Source of the DNA: a virus
IMG/VR virus record: IMGVR_UViG_3300031825_000367
Coordinates: 1-43,810 of that record
DNA: 43,810 nucleotides
Direction: 5' to 3' (one strand)
Shown: piece by piece, positions 1-7,746 of the stretch
Layout of the letters: every line of letters begins with the position of its first letter
Numbering within the stretch: the stretch's first letter is position 1
The notes under the pieces: model-generated
What the model saw: the letters and a program-made list of their open reading frames with translations, nothing else
What the model was told of the DNA's origin: nothing
Database searches by the model: none
Position numbers and translations under genes: made by a program

Positions 1-1029
1 ATGGCATCCATTCTCAAGACGGCAACCGGTTGGCGCGTACAGCTCACAGTGAAAGGCGCCCGGGACAGCCGCATGTTCGACACCAAGGCGCAGGCTCAGG
101 AATGGGCGGTGAAGCGCGAGGCCGAGATGCGATCCATCGACGGCGGCATGGGGAGCAAGACCCACACGGTGGGCGACGTGCTCGACCAGTACCAAAAGAC
201 GGTCAGCCCGACCAAGCGCGGCGAGCGGTGGGAGAAGTTGCGGCTTGAGCTGATTGGAAAGAAGATGGTCGAGGGGAAGCCGTTCCGCGACATCCGGCTG
301 GCCGACCTGAAGCCTCACCACATTGCCGCGTGGCGCGACGCGCGCGCTCGAGACACCGTCCCGGGATCTGGGGCGAAGATTTCCGGGTCGTCTGTATCCC
401 GCGAAATGTCCCTGCTGTCTCATGCGTTGGAGGTCGCCCGGAAGGAATGGGGCTGGCTGATCGCCGATCCGATGAAGGAGGTGCGCCGGCCGCCGGACAA
501 CCCGCCGCGCGACCGGCTCATCTCTGACAAGGAGATCGAGAAGGTCACCCTGGCTCTTGGGTATCAGGAAGGGATGCCGGTGGCCCTGCCGTCGCAGCGG
601 GTCGCCGTGGCATTCCTGCTGGCGATCGAGACGGCCATGCGCTCCGGGGAGATGCTGGGCTTGACCAGCGACACGGTGGACTTCGAGGCGCAGGTTGCGC
701 ACTTGCCGCTGACCAAGAACGGCGGCGCGCGGGACGTGCCGCTCTCCATGCGCGCGCTCGAGCTGTTGCGGATGCTGCCGAAGGTGGAAGAGGGCAAGCC
801 GCTGTTCGCGCTCTCGGCTGCCAGCCGGGACGCCCTGTTCCGCAAGGCAAAAGAAAAGGCCGGCATTGCCGACCTGACCTTCCACGACACCCGCCATGAG
901 GCGATCACCCGCCTGGCGAAGAAGCTACAGCCACTGGATTTGGCCCGGATGACCGGGCACACCAACCTCCAGGAGTTGCTGACCTACTACAACGAGTCCG
1001 CGCGGGACATTGCGCGCCGGCTCGGCTAG
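1..1029 (+). CDS. int: Tyrosine recombinase phage integrase
   Basis: This 342-residue protein would catalyse site-specific integration and, with an excisionase, excision of the phage. Residues about 10-45 resemble an arm-type DNA-binding domain, 55-160 the core-binding helices and 170-342 the catalytic domain. The expected catalytic set is visible: Arg214 (AMRSGE), Lys239 (TKNGG), His295 and Arg298 (HDTRH), His320 (GHTN) and nucleophile Tyr329, with Tyr330 beside it. Length is typical. The stop codon lies within CTAG, shared with the stop of the converging excisionase-like gene. The promoter and attP are outside the window because the ATG is base 1. Confidence 0.95.
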   Translation: MASILKTATGWRVQLTVKGARDSRMFDTKAQAQEWAVKREAEMRSIDGGMGSKTHTVGDVLDQYQKTVSPTKRGERWEKLRLELIGKKMVEGKPFRDIRLADLKPHHIAAWRDARARDTVPGSGAKISGSSVSREMSLLSHALEVARKEWGWLIADPMKEVRRPPDNPPRDRLISDKEIEKVTLALGYQEGMPVALPSQRVAVAFLLAIETAMRSGEMLGLTSDTVDFEAQVAHLPLTKNGGARDVPLSMRALELLRMLPKVEEGKPLFALSAASRDALFRKAKEKAGIADLTFHDTRHEAITRLAKKLQPLDLARMTGHTNLQELLTYYNESARDIARRLG

Positions 1030-1334
1030 TCCGTCTTTCTCGGCCGGCCCGCCGGCTGCTCGCGGTACGACTCAGCCCAGGCGATGACCTCGGCCGCCTT
1101 CCAGCGAGGGAGGGCCTTCGCCAGCTCGTCCTTGCCCGACTGCACCGAAGGGATGCGGATCGGCTTCGGGAACCCGGGCAGCGTCACCACCCGCTCGCGC
1201 ACCACCTTGGGTGAACGGACCAAGTATTCTGCGATGCGCTCCACGTCCCACAGGGTAACGCTCACGGGCAGCGCTGGCCGGACGTGGTTGGCCACGGCCA
1301 CTGCAATGCGTTCGATCAGGTCTGCTTCGCTCAT
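1026..1334 (-). CDS. Excisionase-like small DNA-binding protein
   Basis: This 102-residue basic protein is the last gene of the leftward early operon and converges on int. Its middle (SVTLWDVERIAEYL, then a turn and a basic stretch ending LPGFPKPIRI) resembles the winged-helix of AlpA/excisionase-like phage proteins, and KAAEVIAWAES would be the closing helix. I chose the ATG at 1334 because GGAG lies 8 bases upstream. An ATG at 1391 overlaps the previous stop as ATGA but has no clear ribosome site and would give 121 residues. The excisionase role is inferred from fold and position. Confidence 0.65.
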   Translation of the reverse strand: MSEADLIERIAVAVANHVRPALPVSVTLWDVERIAEYLVRSPKVVRERVVTLPGFPKPIRIPSVQSGKDELAKALPRWKAAEVIAWAESYREQPAGRPRKTD

Positions 1335-1387
1335 GGTGATGCTCCAGTTTCTGGCTGTTGTTTCGATGATGCGTGCTGCTGCTTCGG

Positions 1388-1915
1388 TCATTCGTTGAAT
1401 CGTTGGGGCCGCGTGCTCGCGGCAATGTACAGCGGATGCTTCGGACTGCCGTCCCTGTTCAGGCCCAGGTGGTACAGCAGATTGCCGCGCCCGCACATGA
1501 GGATGATGTCCAGGACCTCAGACGCGTGGGCCGGCGCCGCCTTGTGCGCGCCCCAGGCGCAGATGACCATCGAGCACCGGTCAAGCGCGTCCATGATCGC
1601 GCCGTCGTTCCGGTCTGCCCGGTCGCCTAGCGGCGCGGCGTGGGTCAGGAGTGCGGCCGGGTCGGTGGACCGAAGCGGGAACAGGTTCGCCACCTCCAGG
1701 CCGCCGAACCTGCCGCCGGCCAGCGCGCGCTGCAGGCACCGGGTGATGGTCGGGTCGTTCACCTGGTGATCGGCGGTCGACGGGTTGAGCATGATGAACC
1801 CGAGCGCCGGCCGGGCGCGGTCCCACTGGCGCCAGAGGCGGTAGCGATACTGCTCGCAGTCGGAAAGGATGCAGCCGGCCTCGCCGTCGAGCGTGGTTTC
1901 GGTCAAGTGCTTCAC
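1388..1915 (-). CDS. DUF1643 family protein
   Basis: This 175-residue protein carries the features of DUF1643, found in phages and bacteria: RYRLWRQWD, then LGFIMLNPSTADHQVNDPT, then VANLFPLRSTDP and a C-terminal CAWGAHK. The biochemical function of the family is unknown. The start is a GTG at 1915 that overlaps the stop of the upstream gene as GTGA and has AGGAGG 8 bases upstream, so an ATG further upstream is unlikely. It is translationally coupled to the ASCH-like gene. A role in nucleotide or DNA-modification metabolism would be a guess from its neighbours. Confidence 0.8.
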   Translation of the reverse strand: MKHLTETTLDGEAGCILSDCEQYRYRLWRQWDRARPALGFIMLNPSTADHQVNDPTITRCLQRALAGGRFGGLEVANLFPLRSTDPAALLTHAAPLGDRADRNDGAIMDALDRCSMVICAWGAHKAAPAHASEVLDIILMCGRGNLLYHLGLNRDGSPKHPLYIAASTRPQRFNE

Positions 1916-2655
1916 CTTTCGATCCTCCTGAACTCCACCACCCAGACCCAAGGGTTCGCTTCCCACGCGCCGGCGCCGTTGATGTCATCCCACAGCTGCG
2001 CGTACCGCTTCAAGTGCGTGTCGCAGTGCAGGCAGTCGGTGTCGGGCAGCGCCCCGCCCCGGGGGCTGATCGCTGTGTAAAGCCGGGTGCCGCCGCACCA
2101 TCGGCAGATGGAAAAGTCATGCTCCTCCCGCTCGGTCTCCACAGGCTCGACGCCCTCGGCAGTTGCGTCCGCCTCGCTGCAATCGTTCAGCCGCTCGACA
2201 CGCACGCCGGTGATCTCCAGCACGAGGCGGCTATCCTCTCGCCGCATATGGATGGACGGGTGCCAGCGGCCTTGAATCGGCGCATCAGGATGCGTAGCGC
2301 GGTAGTACAGGTCTGGCGCGCATGCGTCGCCGCCAAAGCCGTGCGTCTCGCGCACCCACAGGCGGTCGCCGGGGACGCCGTAGGGCGAATGCTTCTCGGC
2401 GAACTGCTTCTGTCCCATGCAGTGATAGACGCCAGGACGCTCGCATTCGGCCAAAACGCTGCCGCGCACCGAGGTGGTCGGAGCGAAGTCGGGGCAGACA
2501 AAGACGTCTCCTGCTTCGACGTCGCTAAAGTGGGGCGGATTCGAGACGCTGATGTAGGGTTGGCGCTTCAGCACGCGCCGCGTCTGCGTCTTCCGGCCGT
2601 CGAGGATGGCGCGTACCATGGCGCCGGAGAAGAGGACGGGGCGTTCTTTGGTCAT
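1912..2655 (-). CDS. ASCH-like phage protein with zinc-ribbon insert
   Basis: This 247-residue protein begins with the pattern RPVLFSGAMVRAILDGRKTQ followed by TRR, characteristic of a phage family with an ASCH-like (PUA-related) fold. Further hallmarks are GDRLWVRET near residue 98 and EITGVRVERLND near 150. A CxxC...CxxC pair (CRWC and CLHC, about residues 183-211) suggests a zinc ribbon inserted late in the domain. ASCH/PUA folds bind RNA or modified nucleotides; the phage role is unknown. AGAGGAA precedes the ATG. The 5' leader (GAGG, 9 bases, ATG) is nearly identical to that of the methyltransferase gene upstream. Confidence 0.7.
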   Translation of the reverse strand: MTKERPVLFSGAMVRAILDGRKTQTRRVLKRQPYISVSNPPHFSDVEAGDVFVCPDFAPTTSVRGSVLAECERPGVYHCMGQKQFAEKHSPYGVPGDRLWVRETHGFGGDACAPDLYYRATHPDAPIQGRWHPSIHMRREDSRLVLEITGVRVERLNDCSEADATAEGVEPVETEREEHDFSICRWCGGTRLYTAISPRGGALPDTDCLHCDTHLKRYAQLWDDINGAGAWEANPWVWVVEFRRIER

Positions 2656-2663
2656 GCTAGGAT
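2655..2663 (+). promoter_or_regulatory. Candidate extended -10 for the gene at 2691
   Basis: TGCTAGGAT matches an extended -10 (TGn followed by TAGGAT, four of six to TATAAT) and lies 33 bases before the ATG at 2691. No convincing -35 is seen, which is acceptable for extended -10 promoters. The same element with the same 33-base distance precedes the other inserted rightward gene at 4798. It also overlaps the start codon and leader of the leftward gene, so leader homology is an alternative explanation. Confidence 0.35.
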
Positions 2664-2690
2664 TCCTCTGGCAACGAAAAGGAGACCACC

Positions 2691-2969
2691 ATGGCGCAGC
2701 TGCTTTACCGAGACCTGCCGGCGGACGAGCGTGAAGACTTCGAATCGGCCTGCAAGAAGTACAAATGGATCCCCGAGGATTTCGACGTGGTGGCCGAAGA
2801 GGGCACGCCGGCCGGCGGCGGTCCTGGCCACATACCCCGACAGGTCACTGTCGAGGCGAAAGCCACGGGGCATCGTGAGTACTACGGCGGCGGCAGTGGT
2901 ACTTCGTGGACGTATGACTTCGAGAAGCACCTTGAGGGCGGGAAGTTCGGAAATCCTCCGCAGCCATAG
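2691..2969 (+). CDS. Hypothetical small protein (moron candidate)
   Basis: This 92-residue soluble protein is not recognised. It has an acidic helical N-terminal half (DLPADEREDFESACKKYKW) and a glycine-rich C-terminal half (YYGGGSGTSW). AGGAG lies 7 bases before the ATG, which supports the rightward frame over the antisense frame. It is transcribed against the surrounding leftward operon, with its own candidate promoter. Its stop lies only 2 bases from the stop of the converging methyltransferase gene. Expression in the lysogen and a moron role are inferences from orientation. Confidence 0.6.
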   Translation: MAQLLYRDLPADEREDFESACKKYKWIPEDFDVVAEEGTPAGGGPGHIPRQVTVEAKATGHREYYGGGSGTSWTYDFEKHLEGGKFGNPPQP

Positions 2970-2971
2970 CA

Positions 2972-4762
2972 TCATGCTGGCTCCGTTTGTTGCGCGACCG
3001 ACAGAGCCACCGCTACGGGCCTCACCCAAACGGGTGTGGCCGACAGCATGAACGTCTCGCCGGTCTCGGCCAGCAGCAGGGTGGTGCCCATTACCTCGGC
3101 GATCGCACGCGCTGCGTCCGGCGGCACGGCGTTGCCGATGCGCTCGCGCCAGGCCTGATCACTCAGCCCATCCAGTTCCAGGTATTCCTCCGGCTCGATC
3201 AGCGACTGGAGCGCGGCCAGCTCCAGCGTGGTGAACGGGCGGTGCCACGTGCCGTCAAGCGCCCGGATGATCGCCACCAGCTTGTCGCTCGGCGCCGGCA
3301 TGCGCGGATCCGCCACCGACCACCGGCCGTTGTCATGGCCGGCAGCTGCTGATACGGCGCCGCTAGACTGGTCCCACGCGACCACGCCATAGTGGCCGCC
3401 GGTCAGGTAGGCGTCGCCACGCCCGCGCCGCATGCTGGTGCGCGGGTCTGCGACGGCGAAGGCGCCCTGGCCCGTGGTGCTCCCGCTGATCACAGTCCCG
3501 GTGGGGGCGTCGAAGGGCGTCACCGCGTACTTGCCGAAGGTCGGGCCGGCGCGCCGTGGATCCTGCACGCACTGCCCCGTGCCGTGCGCGCTGGTGACGG
3601 CGCCGGCAGCCTGATCCCACGGAACGATGCGGAATTCGTTGTTGTGCTTGGCCGGGCCGGCGTGGCGGGGGTCGGCGACCGAGAAACGGCCCTGATTCGG
3701 CCACTGCTGACCGCTGATGGTCCCGGTCGAGTCTTCCCATGGCACCACGCCATAGTTTTGCCCGTGGTTCCAGCGCGCGGACGGCTGCGAGCGCGGGTCC
3801 GCCACGGAGAACGCGCCGTTGCTGGGAAGCGATTCGCCAGCCACGGCACCGACGTGCTCTTCCCAGTCCAGCACGCCCAGATACCCGTTGCGCCGCTCGG
3901 GAATGATCAGGTAGTCGCGCAGGTGGCCATTCTCGACGGCCAGCTTGTTCAGGCTGCGCCAGTCGCTACCTGCCTCCACGAATGCCAGCCGCACCCACGT
4001 CTTCCACTGCAGCGACGGGACACGATGCATCGGCCCGCCGGCGGCGTCGCCCGGCTGTGGCATGCGGCCCAGCACCGTGCCGACGCCCTGTAGGCGCCGC
4101 AGCTCGGGCTCGTACAGGAAGGCCGGCACCTTTTCCATGTGCCGCGCCACCAGGAGGAAGCGTTTCCGGCTCTGGGCCAGCCCGCCCAGCTCGCCGCAGT
4201 CGTGCGTCGTCTCGTTCACCGCGTAGCCGTAATGCCGCAGGATCTGGGCGATCTGGTCGAGCAGGTGCCGGCCGCGCGTGGCCAGACGCGGCACGTTCTC
4301 GAACACGATCAGCTCGACCGGGTCATCCTTCCAGGCTTCGCACATCAGCCAGACGCAGCGCAGCGTCAGTTCGTTCAGCGCCTGGTACTTCGGCGTGCGG
4401 CTCAGGGTCTCCGAAAGCAGGCCGGACGCGCCCTTGCACGGGGACGAGATGAACACGCAATGGGGCCGCTCGTGGCCGGCGGCGCGCACGATGTCGTTCG
4501 GCGTGGCCTCGCGCCAGCCGGCCGGCGGCTCGGCACCGTGGAACGCGGTGTATTGCTCGCGGGTGAACAGGTCCATGACCGTGCACGGCACGCCCACGAG
4601 CGTCTCGAAGTCGCGCGCGGCAGCCGGATCGACATCGATGCCGCCGATGCAGCGCCAGGTGGCGACCATGTTGCCCACCTGCGAGGCGGCCTTCTTGAAG
4701 CCCTTGGCGCCGCCGCCCAGGCCGCAGCAGAAGCCGAAGGTTCGGTATTCGCGGCGGATCAT
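2972..4762 (-). CDS. C5 cytosine DNA methyltransferase with repeat region
   Basis: This 596-residue protein should transfer a methyl group from S-adenosylmethionine to cytosine C5. Motif I is FCCGLGGGAKGF (residues 11-22). Motif IV carries the catalytic Cys109 in SSPCKG, with Ser in place of the usual first Pro. Motif VI is FENV (154-157), motif VIII is QSRKR (197-201) and motif X is IGNAVPP (542-548). Between VIII and X, where the target-recognition domain lies, five imperfect repeats end in VADPR-like motifs, making the protein longer than typical Dcm enzymes. No cognate restriction enzyme is nearby, so protection of phage DNA from host restriction is a plausible role. Confidence 0.93.
   Translation of the reverse strand: MIRREYRTFGFCCGLGGGAKGFKKAASQVGNMVATWRCIGGIDVDPAAARDFETLVGVPCTVMDLFTREQYTAFHGAEPPAGWREATPNDIVRAAGHERPHCVFISSPCKGASGLLSETLSRTPKYQALNELTLRCVWLMCEAWKDDPVELIVFENVPRLATRGRHLLDQIAQILRHYGYAVNETTHDCGELGGLAQSRKRFLLVARHMEKVPAFLYEPELRRLQGVGTVLGRMPQPGDAAGGPMHRVPSLQWKTWVRLAFVEAGSDWRSLNKLAVENGHLRDYLIIPERRNGYLGVLDWEEHVGAVAGESLPSNGAFSVADPRSQPSARWNHGQNYGVVPWEDSTGTISGQQWPNQGRFSVADPRHAGPAKHNNEFRIVPWDQAAGAVTSAHGTGQCVQDPRRAGPTFGKYAVTPFDAPTGTVISGSTTGQGAFAVADPRTSMRRGRGDAYLTGGHYGVVAWDQSSGAVSAAAGHDNGRWSVADPRMPAPSDKLVAIIRALDGTWHRPFTTLELAALQSLIEPEEYLELDGLSDQAWRERIGNAVPPDAARAIAEVMGTTLLLAETGETFMLSATPVWVRPVAVALSVAQQTEPA
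3302..3883 (-). repeat. Five imperfect repeats in the methyltransferase
   Basis: Residues 294-487 of the methyltransferase contain five units with the pattern YGVVPWD-xxx-G-[TA]-[VI]-[ST]-[GS], then NGxFSVADPR. The ADPR-like ends fall at about residues 321-324, 363-366, 400-403, 438-441 and 484-487, spaced 37-46 residues. Similarity is clear in protein but weaker in DNA, which argues for old duplication kept by selection. The array occupies the target-recognition region. Confidence 0.85.
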
Positions 4763-4770
4763 GCTAGGAT
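4762..4770 (+). promoter_or_regulatory. Candidate extended -10 for the gene at 4798
   Basis: TGCTAGGAT is repeated exactly here, 33 bases from its TAGGAT to the ATG at 4798, the same geometry as at 2655-2691. The flanking 11-base string CATGCTAGGAT is identical at both sites, while downstream sequence differs. It also contains the ATG of the leftward methyltransferase gene. Confidence 0.35.
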
Positions 4771-4797
4771 GCCTCGCGAAGATTTAAGGGGTCGGAG

Positions 4798-5427
4798 ATG
4801 AAGAGTTGGCGGCTCGTGGGAGGACTGCTCGGCGGCATCGCGGCGGTGCTGATCATTTCGGTGTTCGGAGCAACGTCCGCGGGCACGCGCTCCTACGATC
4901 CGAGTCTCATGGCGAGTTGGGTTCAGGCGGTCGGTTCCGTCGCTGCAATCTTGGGCTCGATTTATGTTGGCCGTGCGCAGGGTGAAGAATCGCTTCGTCA
5001 GGCGAAGTTGATCCGCGAGCTCGATTTGCGGCGACGTCACGATCTCATTCGAGCAGTTCTTCTCGGTGGCTATGTCTGCTGCGCGAACTTGAGAATGAAT
5101 GCGCCTGAGGGGACCTCGGCAGAGAAGTTGAGGGACTACTGGGTGCGCGATGGCAGAGTTGCCTTCGATGCTGCATCGAAGGCAATCGCCGCTGTCCCTA
5201 TCTTCGAAATGAACTCGCCAATCATGGCAATCGATATTCAGCGTATTCAGGGGGCCATGACGAAGATGACTTTGGCGCTCGAAAGGCTGCAGAGCCAGTG
5301 GGAGTCCGTAAAACGAGCGGACATCTTGGAGATCTTCGCGGAAGTTCGAGTCCAGTGCGATCTGGTCACCGAGGTGTACCTCGAGTTTGAACTGCATTAC
5401 GAGCGAGCTATCTCGAAGCAATCGTAG
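4798..5427 (+). CDS. Membrane-anchored protein, moron candidate
   Basis: This 209-residue protein has two hydrophobic segments at about residues 7-27 and 41-59, then a charged, helical cytoplasmic or periplasmic part (RQAKLIRELDLRRRHD onward). No known domain is recognised. AAGGGG precedes the ATG by 6 bases. It points opposite to the leftward operon and its third-codon GC is visibly lower than its neighbours, both signs of a separately acquired moron. Phage membrane proteins of this kind often alter the host surface or exclude other phages; here that is only inference. Confidence 0.7.
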   Translation: MKSWRLVGGLLGGIAAVLIISVFGATSAGTRSYDPSLMASWVQAVGSVAAILGSIYVGRAQGEESLRQAKLIRELDLRRRHDLIRAVLLGGYVCCANLRMNAPEGTSAEKLRDYWVRDGRVAFDAASKAIAAVPIFEMNSPIMAIDIQRIQGAMTKMTLALERLQSQWESVKRADILEIFAEVRVQCDLVTEVYLEFELHYERAISKQS

Positions 5428-5441
5428 GAGCTGAGCGCGGA

Positions 5442-6254
5442 TCATGCATCCCCCTGCTTGAGCGCGCCGGGCTCGCCGTTCCAATCCGTCCGGCGAGTGG
5501 CCGCCATCACCTCTTCAATGCTCTTCGCAGCCCGCGCCCGCCACTCCGCGCCATGCCGCAGCGCCAGCTGGATCAGCCAGTGCAGCACGTACGCCTGCTC
5601 TTCCTCGCAGCGCTTCGGGATGGCCGTGCCGGCGGCGCGCAGAGCATGCGCGATAGGCGTGGTGGTGTAGAGCATCAGGCCGAGCACTTCGAGCAGCGCA
5701 TCGGTCGGCTCGGTCGGATAGGGGAGCGTACCCGGCGCAATCTCCGCAGGATTTGCGGCGATTAGCGGCGTATTCTCCGCACAGGCTGAGCTGTTGCGTG
5801 CCGCGCGGTCAAGTCGCTCGATCTCGGCCAGGATCAGCGCGCCTGCCCGGACCAGATTGCGACGCTCGTCCTTCGGCTTCCACCAGTCAGCGGCCCACGG
5901 CCAATTGATCGGAATCGCCCCTTCTGGCACGACACTCTGCTCATAGCCGTTCCACTCGATATAGCAACCCGCTGCTTGTGAAAGCGTGCCCGGTATGTGC
6001 TCGTCGTCGTGCTCCGGCGTCCAGCCTTCGGCGCCGATCTGGCGCTGACGCTCGGCTAGCACGTCGCGGGCGGCGGATGTCGCAGGCGGTGCGGCGTCAA
6101 TGCGCTTCTGCTGGCGACCGATGTCCACGTCGCGCGATCCCGGCGTGCCGTACTCCGGACGGATCGACACCAGCAGCGCGCGCAGCATTTCCATCTGCGG
6201 CAGCGACATACCCTGCGCCACGCTCGCGGCTTCGTTGTTCTTCTCGTTGCTCAT
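5442..6254 (-). CDS. Conserved phage protein of unknown function
   Basis: About 270 residues. The central block AERQRQIGAEGWTPEHDDEH, followed by AAGCYIEW, WPWAADWWKPKD and RRNLVRAGALILAEIERLDR, is a widespread phage module of unknown function; its helical, acidic and Trp-rich character is loosely reminiscent of all-alpha nucleotide pyrophosphohydrolases, but I do not see a convincing active site. A second C-terminal block (EEEQAYVLHWLIQLALRHG) is shared with other phage early proteins. The ATG at 6254 has only a weak GAGC upstream; an in-frame ATG at 6290 preceded by GGTTGGGA is an alternative. Confidence 0.65.
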   Translation of the reverse strand: MSNEKNNEAASVAQGMSLPQMEMLRALLVSIRPEYGTPGSRDVDIGRQQKRIDAAPPATSAARDVLAERQRQIGAEGWTPEHDDEHIPGTLSQAAGCYIEWNGYEQSVVPEGAIPINWPWAADWWKPKDERRNLVRAGALILAEIERLDRAARNSSACAENTPLIAANPAEIAPGTLPYPTEPTDALLEVLGLMLYTTTPIAHALRAAGTAIPKRCEEEQAYVLHWLIQLALRHGAEWRARAAKSIEEVMAATRRTDWNGEPGALKQGDA

Positions 6255-6363
6255 GTCATGCTCGCTGTGGGGTGGGCGGACAGGCGACATTCCCAACCAG
6301 GAGAAGGCGTCGCACGCTGTTTAAGGACTCGGCGTTGTCCCGCCGCCGTCCGCCCGTTGATCG

Positions 6364-6864
6364 TCAGTCCACCGATTCCTGCGCGTCCTCGTCGACGCCC
6401 AGGCTCATGTGCACTTCCTGGCCGAGCAGCGCCAGCAGCTTCGCGGACGTCTTCTCGTCCGGGTGCGCCTGCACGCGGAAGGTCACGAAGACCGTGCCGC
6501 CCTCCTGGAGGTCGAAGGCCAGCTTGTTGATCTTGGCGTCGCCCAGCACGATGTCGTCCTGCTTGCGCACGCCGTTGTGGATGGCCAGGCGCTGGTGGTC
6601 CCAGTCGCCCGCCCACTTCACCGGGCCGATGCTCGGGTGCTTCAGGTTGGGCAGGTAGCCGGCGTCGGTCACCAGGTCGCCTTGCACGGACTCGTCCTTG
6701 TGATAGAAGCTCTGCTTCAGCATGGGCGAGAACAGGGACAGCACGTCGTTCGACATGCGCGCCTGCAGCTTCAGGTCGACGGCCAGCACCGCGTCGTCGC
6801 CGTGCTTCTCGTTGCGCGCGTTGATGTGGTTGATCTTGACCAGTTCGGTATCGAGTTCGAGCAT
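6364..6864 (-). CDS. Conserved early phage protein, unknown function
   Basis: This 166-residue acidic protein is not assigned to a named family. It has a mixed alpha/beta look, with a conserved-seeming centre (HPSIGPVKWAGDWDHQRLAI) and a beta-rich C-terminal segment (GGTVFVTFRVQAHPDEKTS). GGAG lies 7 bases before the ATG. It sits just downstream of the coiled-coil protein and RecT/exonuclease genes, where temperate siphoviruses often carry recombination accessory proteins, so an accessory role is possible but unproven. Confidence 0.65.
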   Translation of the reverse strand: MLELDTELVKINHINARNEKHGDDAVLAVDLKLQARMSNDVLSLFSPMLKQSFYHKDESVQGDLVTDAGYLPNLKHPSIGPVKWAGDWDHQRLAIHNGVRKQDDIVLGDAKINKLAFDLQEGGTVFVTFRVQAHPDEKTSAKLLALLGQEVHMSLGVDEDAQESVD

Positions 6865-6893
6865 TCGGTGGCTCCGGTGGTGGTAGGAGAGGG

Positions 6894-7718
6894 TCAGGCC
6901 GCGCGGGCGGACATGACAGCGTCGGGGTACGCCTCGACGCCCGGCAGGCGCATGGCGTCCTTCTGGGCCTTGGCCAGCTGGTTCAGCGCCGACTGGTTCA
7001 CGTCGAGCAGGTGCTGGTGCTCGGGGTGCTGCGCGATGAAGGCGATCAGCGCCATCTTGTCGGTGAGGCGCGCCTTCCAGTTCTGGCGGGTGGACAGGCC
7101 GGCCACCTTCGGCGCGGCGGTGGCTACCGGCATAGGCGCGGCGGTGACCATCTCGGCTTCCATGGCGATCGTCTCCGCCTGCGCGGCGCCGGCCGCCGCG
7201 GTGTCGCTGGCCTGCTGCTGCAGCTCGGCCGCCTTGGCCGCGTCACCAGCGGCTGCCGCGTCGGCCGCCTCCTTGGCGATGCGGTCGGCTTCCTCCTGGG
7301 CGCGGCGTGCGGTCTCGCGCGCCTCGGCCTCAATGCGCTGGCGCTCTTCCCGCGCAACGCGCTCAGCCTCGCGGCGGGCTTCCTCTGCCTTGCGCTGCTG
7401 CTCGCGGTCATAGGTCAGCATCGCACCCTTGAGCGCAGTCTCTGCCGACGCCAGGTATTCCTTCGGCGCGCGGAAGAGGTCGTTGACGGCCTTCACCGCC
7501 TGGTTGAGCGGGCCGGTGATGGCGGTGCGCTTTTCCTCGACGTCCTTCGACAGGCCCTTGACCTTCTGCAGGTCGGCGGCGGCCAGCTCGTACATGGTCG
7601 GGCTGTCGATCACGAAGGATTGGGCGCTGGTGAGCATGCGCTGGGCCTTGCCGGCCAGCACGACGGCGTCGCTGGCGTCGTAGGCAACGCTGCCCTGGGT
7701 ATTGGTGGAATCGGTCAC
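6894..7718 (-). CDS. Coiled-coil early protein near RecT
   Basis: This 274-residue protein has a GTG start with GGAG 9 bases upstream. Residues about 100-170 are a long charged coiled coil (RKAEEARREAERVAREERQR onward), followed by an Ala-rich linker and a compact helical C-terminus (LTDKMALIAFIAQHPEHQHL). Similar coiled-coil proteins accompany phage single-strand annealing genes, but I cannot assign a family. It lies directly downstream of the exonuclease gene in the same leftward operon, suggesting work in recombination or DNA-end processing. Confidence 0.7.
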   Translation of the reverse strand: MTDSTNTQGSVAYDASDAVVLAGKAQRMLTSAQSFVIDSPTMYELAAADLQKVKGLSKDVEEKRTAITGPLNQAVKAVNDLFRAPKEYLASAETALKGAMLTYDREQQRKAEEARREAERVAREERQRIEAEARETARRAQEEADRIAKEAADAAAAGDAAKAAELQQQASDTAAAGAAQAETIAMEAEMVTAAPMPVATAAPKVAGLSTRQNWKARLTDKMALIAFIAQHPEHQHLLDVNQSALNQLAKAQKDAMRLPGVEAYPDAVMSARAA

Positions 7719-7746
7719 GGTCGGTATCTCCGGGGTAGAGCCGCAC

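Noticed and set aside
1-60. attP/attL or tRNA target next to int
   Set aside because: The window begins with the integrase start codon and no repeated core could be matched between the two ends, so no attachment site can be called.
2652-3029. Reverse frame of 125 residues opposing the gene at 2691
   Set aside because: The forward gene has AGGAG at good spacing; the reverse frame has no ribosome site and overlaps the end of the methyltransferase gene.
3302-3883. Repeat array as a CRISPR or DNA satellite
   Set aside because: The repetition is at protein level with diverged DNA and stays in frame inside the methyltransferase, so it is a coding repeat.
4759-5484. Reverse frame of 241 residues that would keep the left operon continuous
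   Set aside because: Composition is disordered and Arg/His-rich, while the forward frame has two clear membrane helices and a ribosome-binding site.
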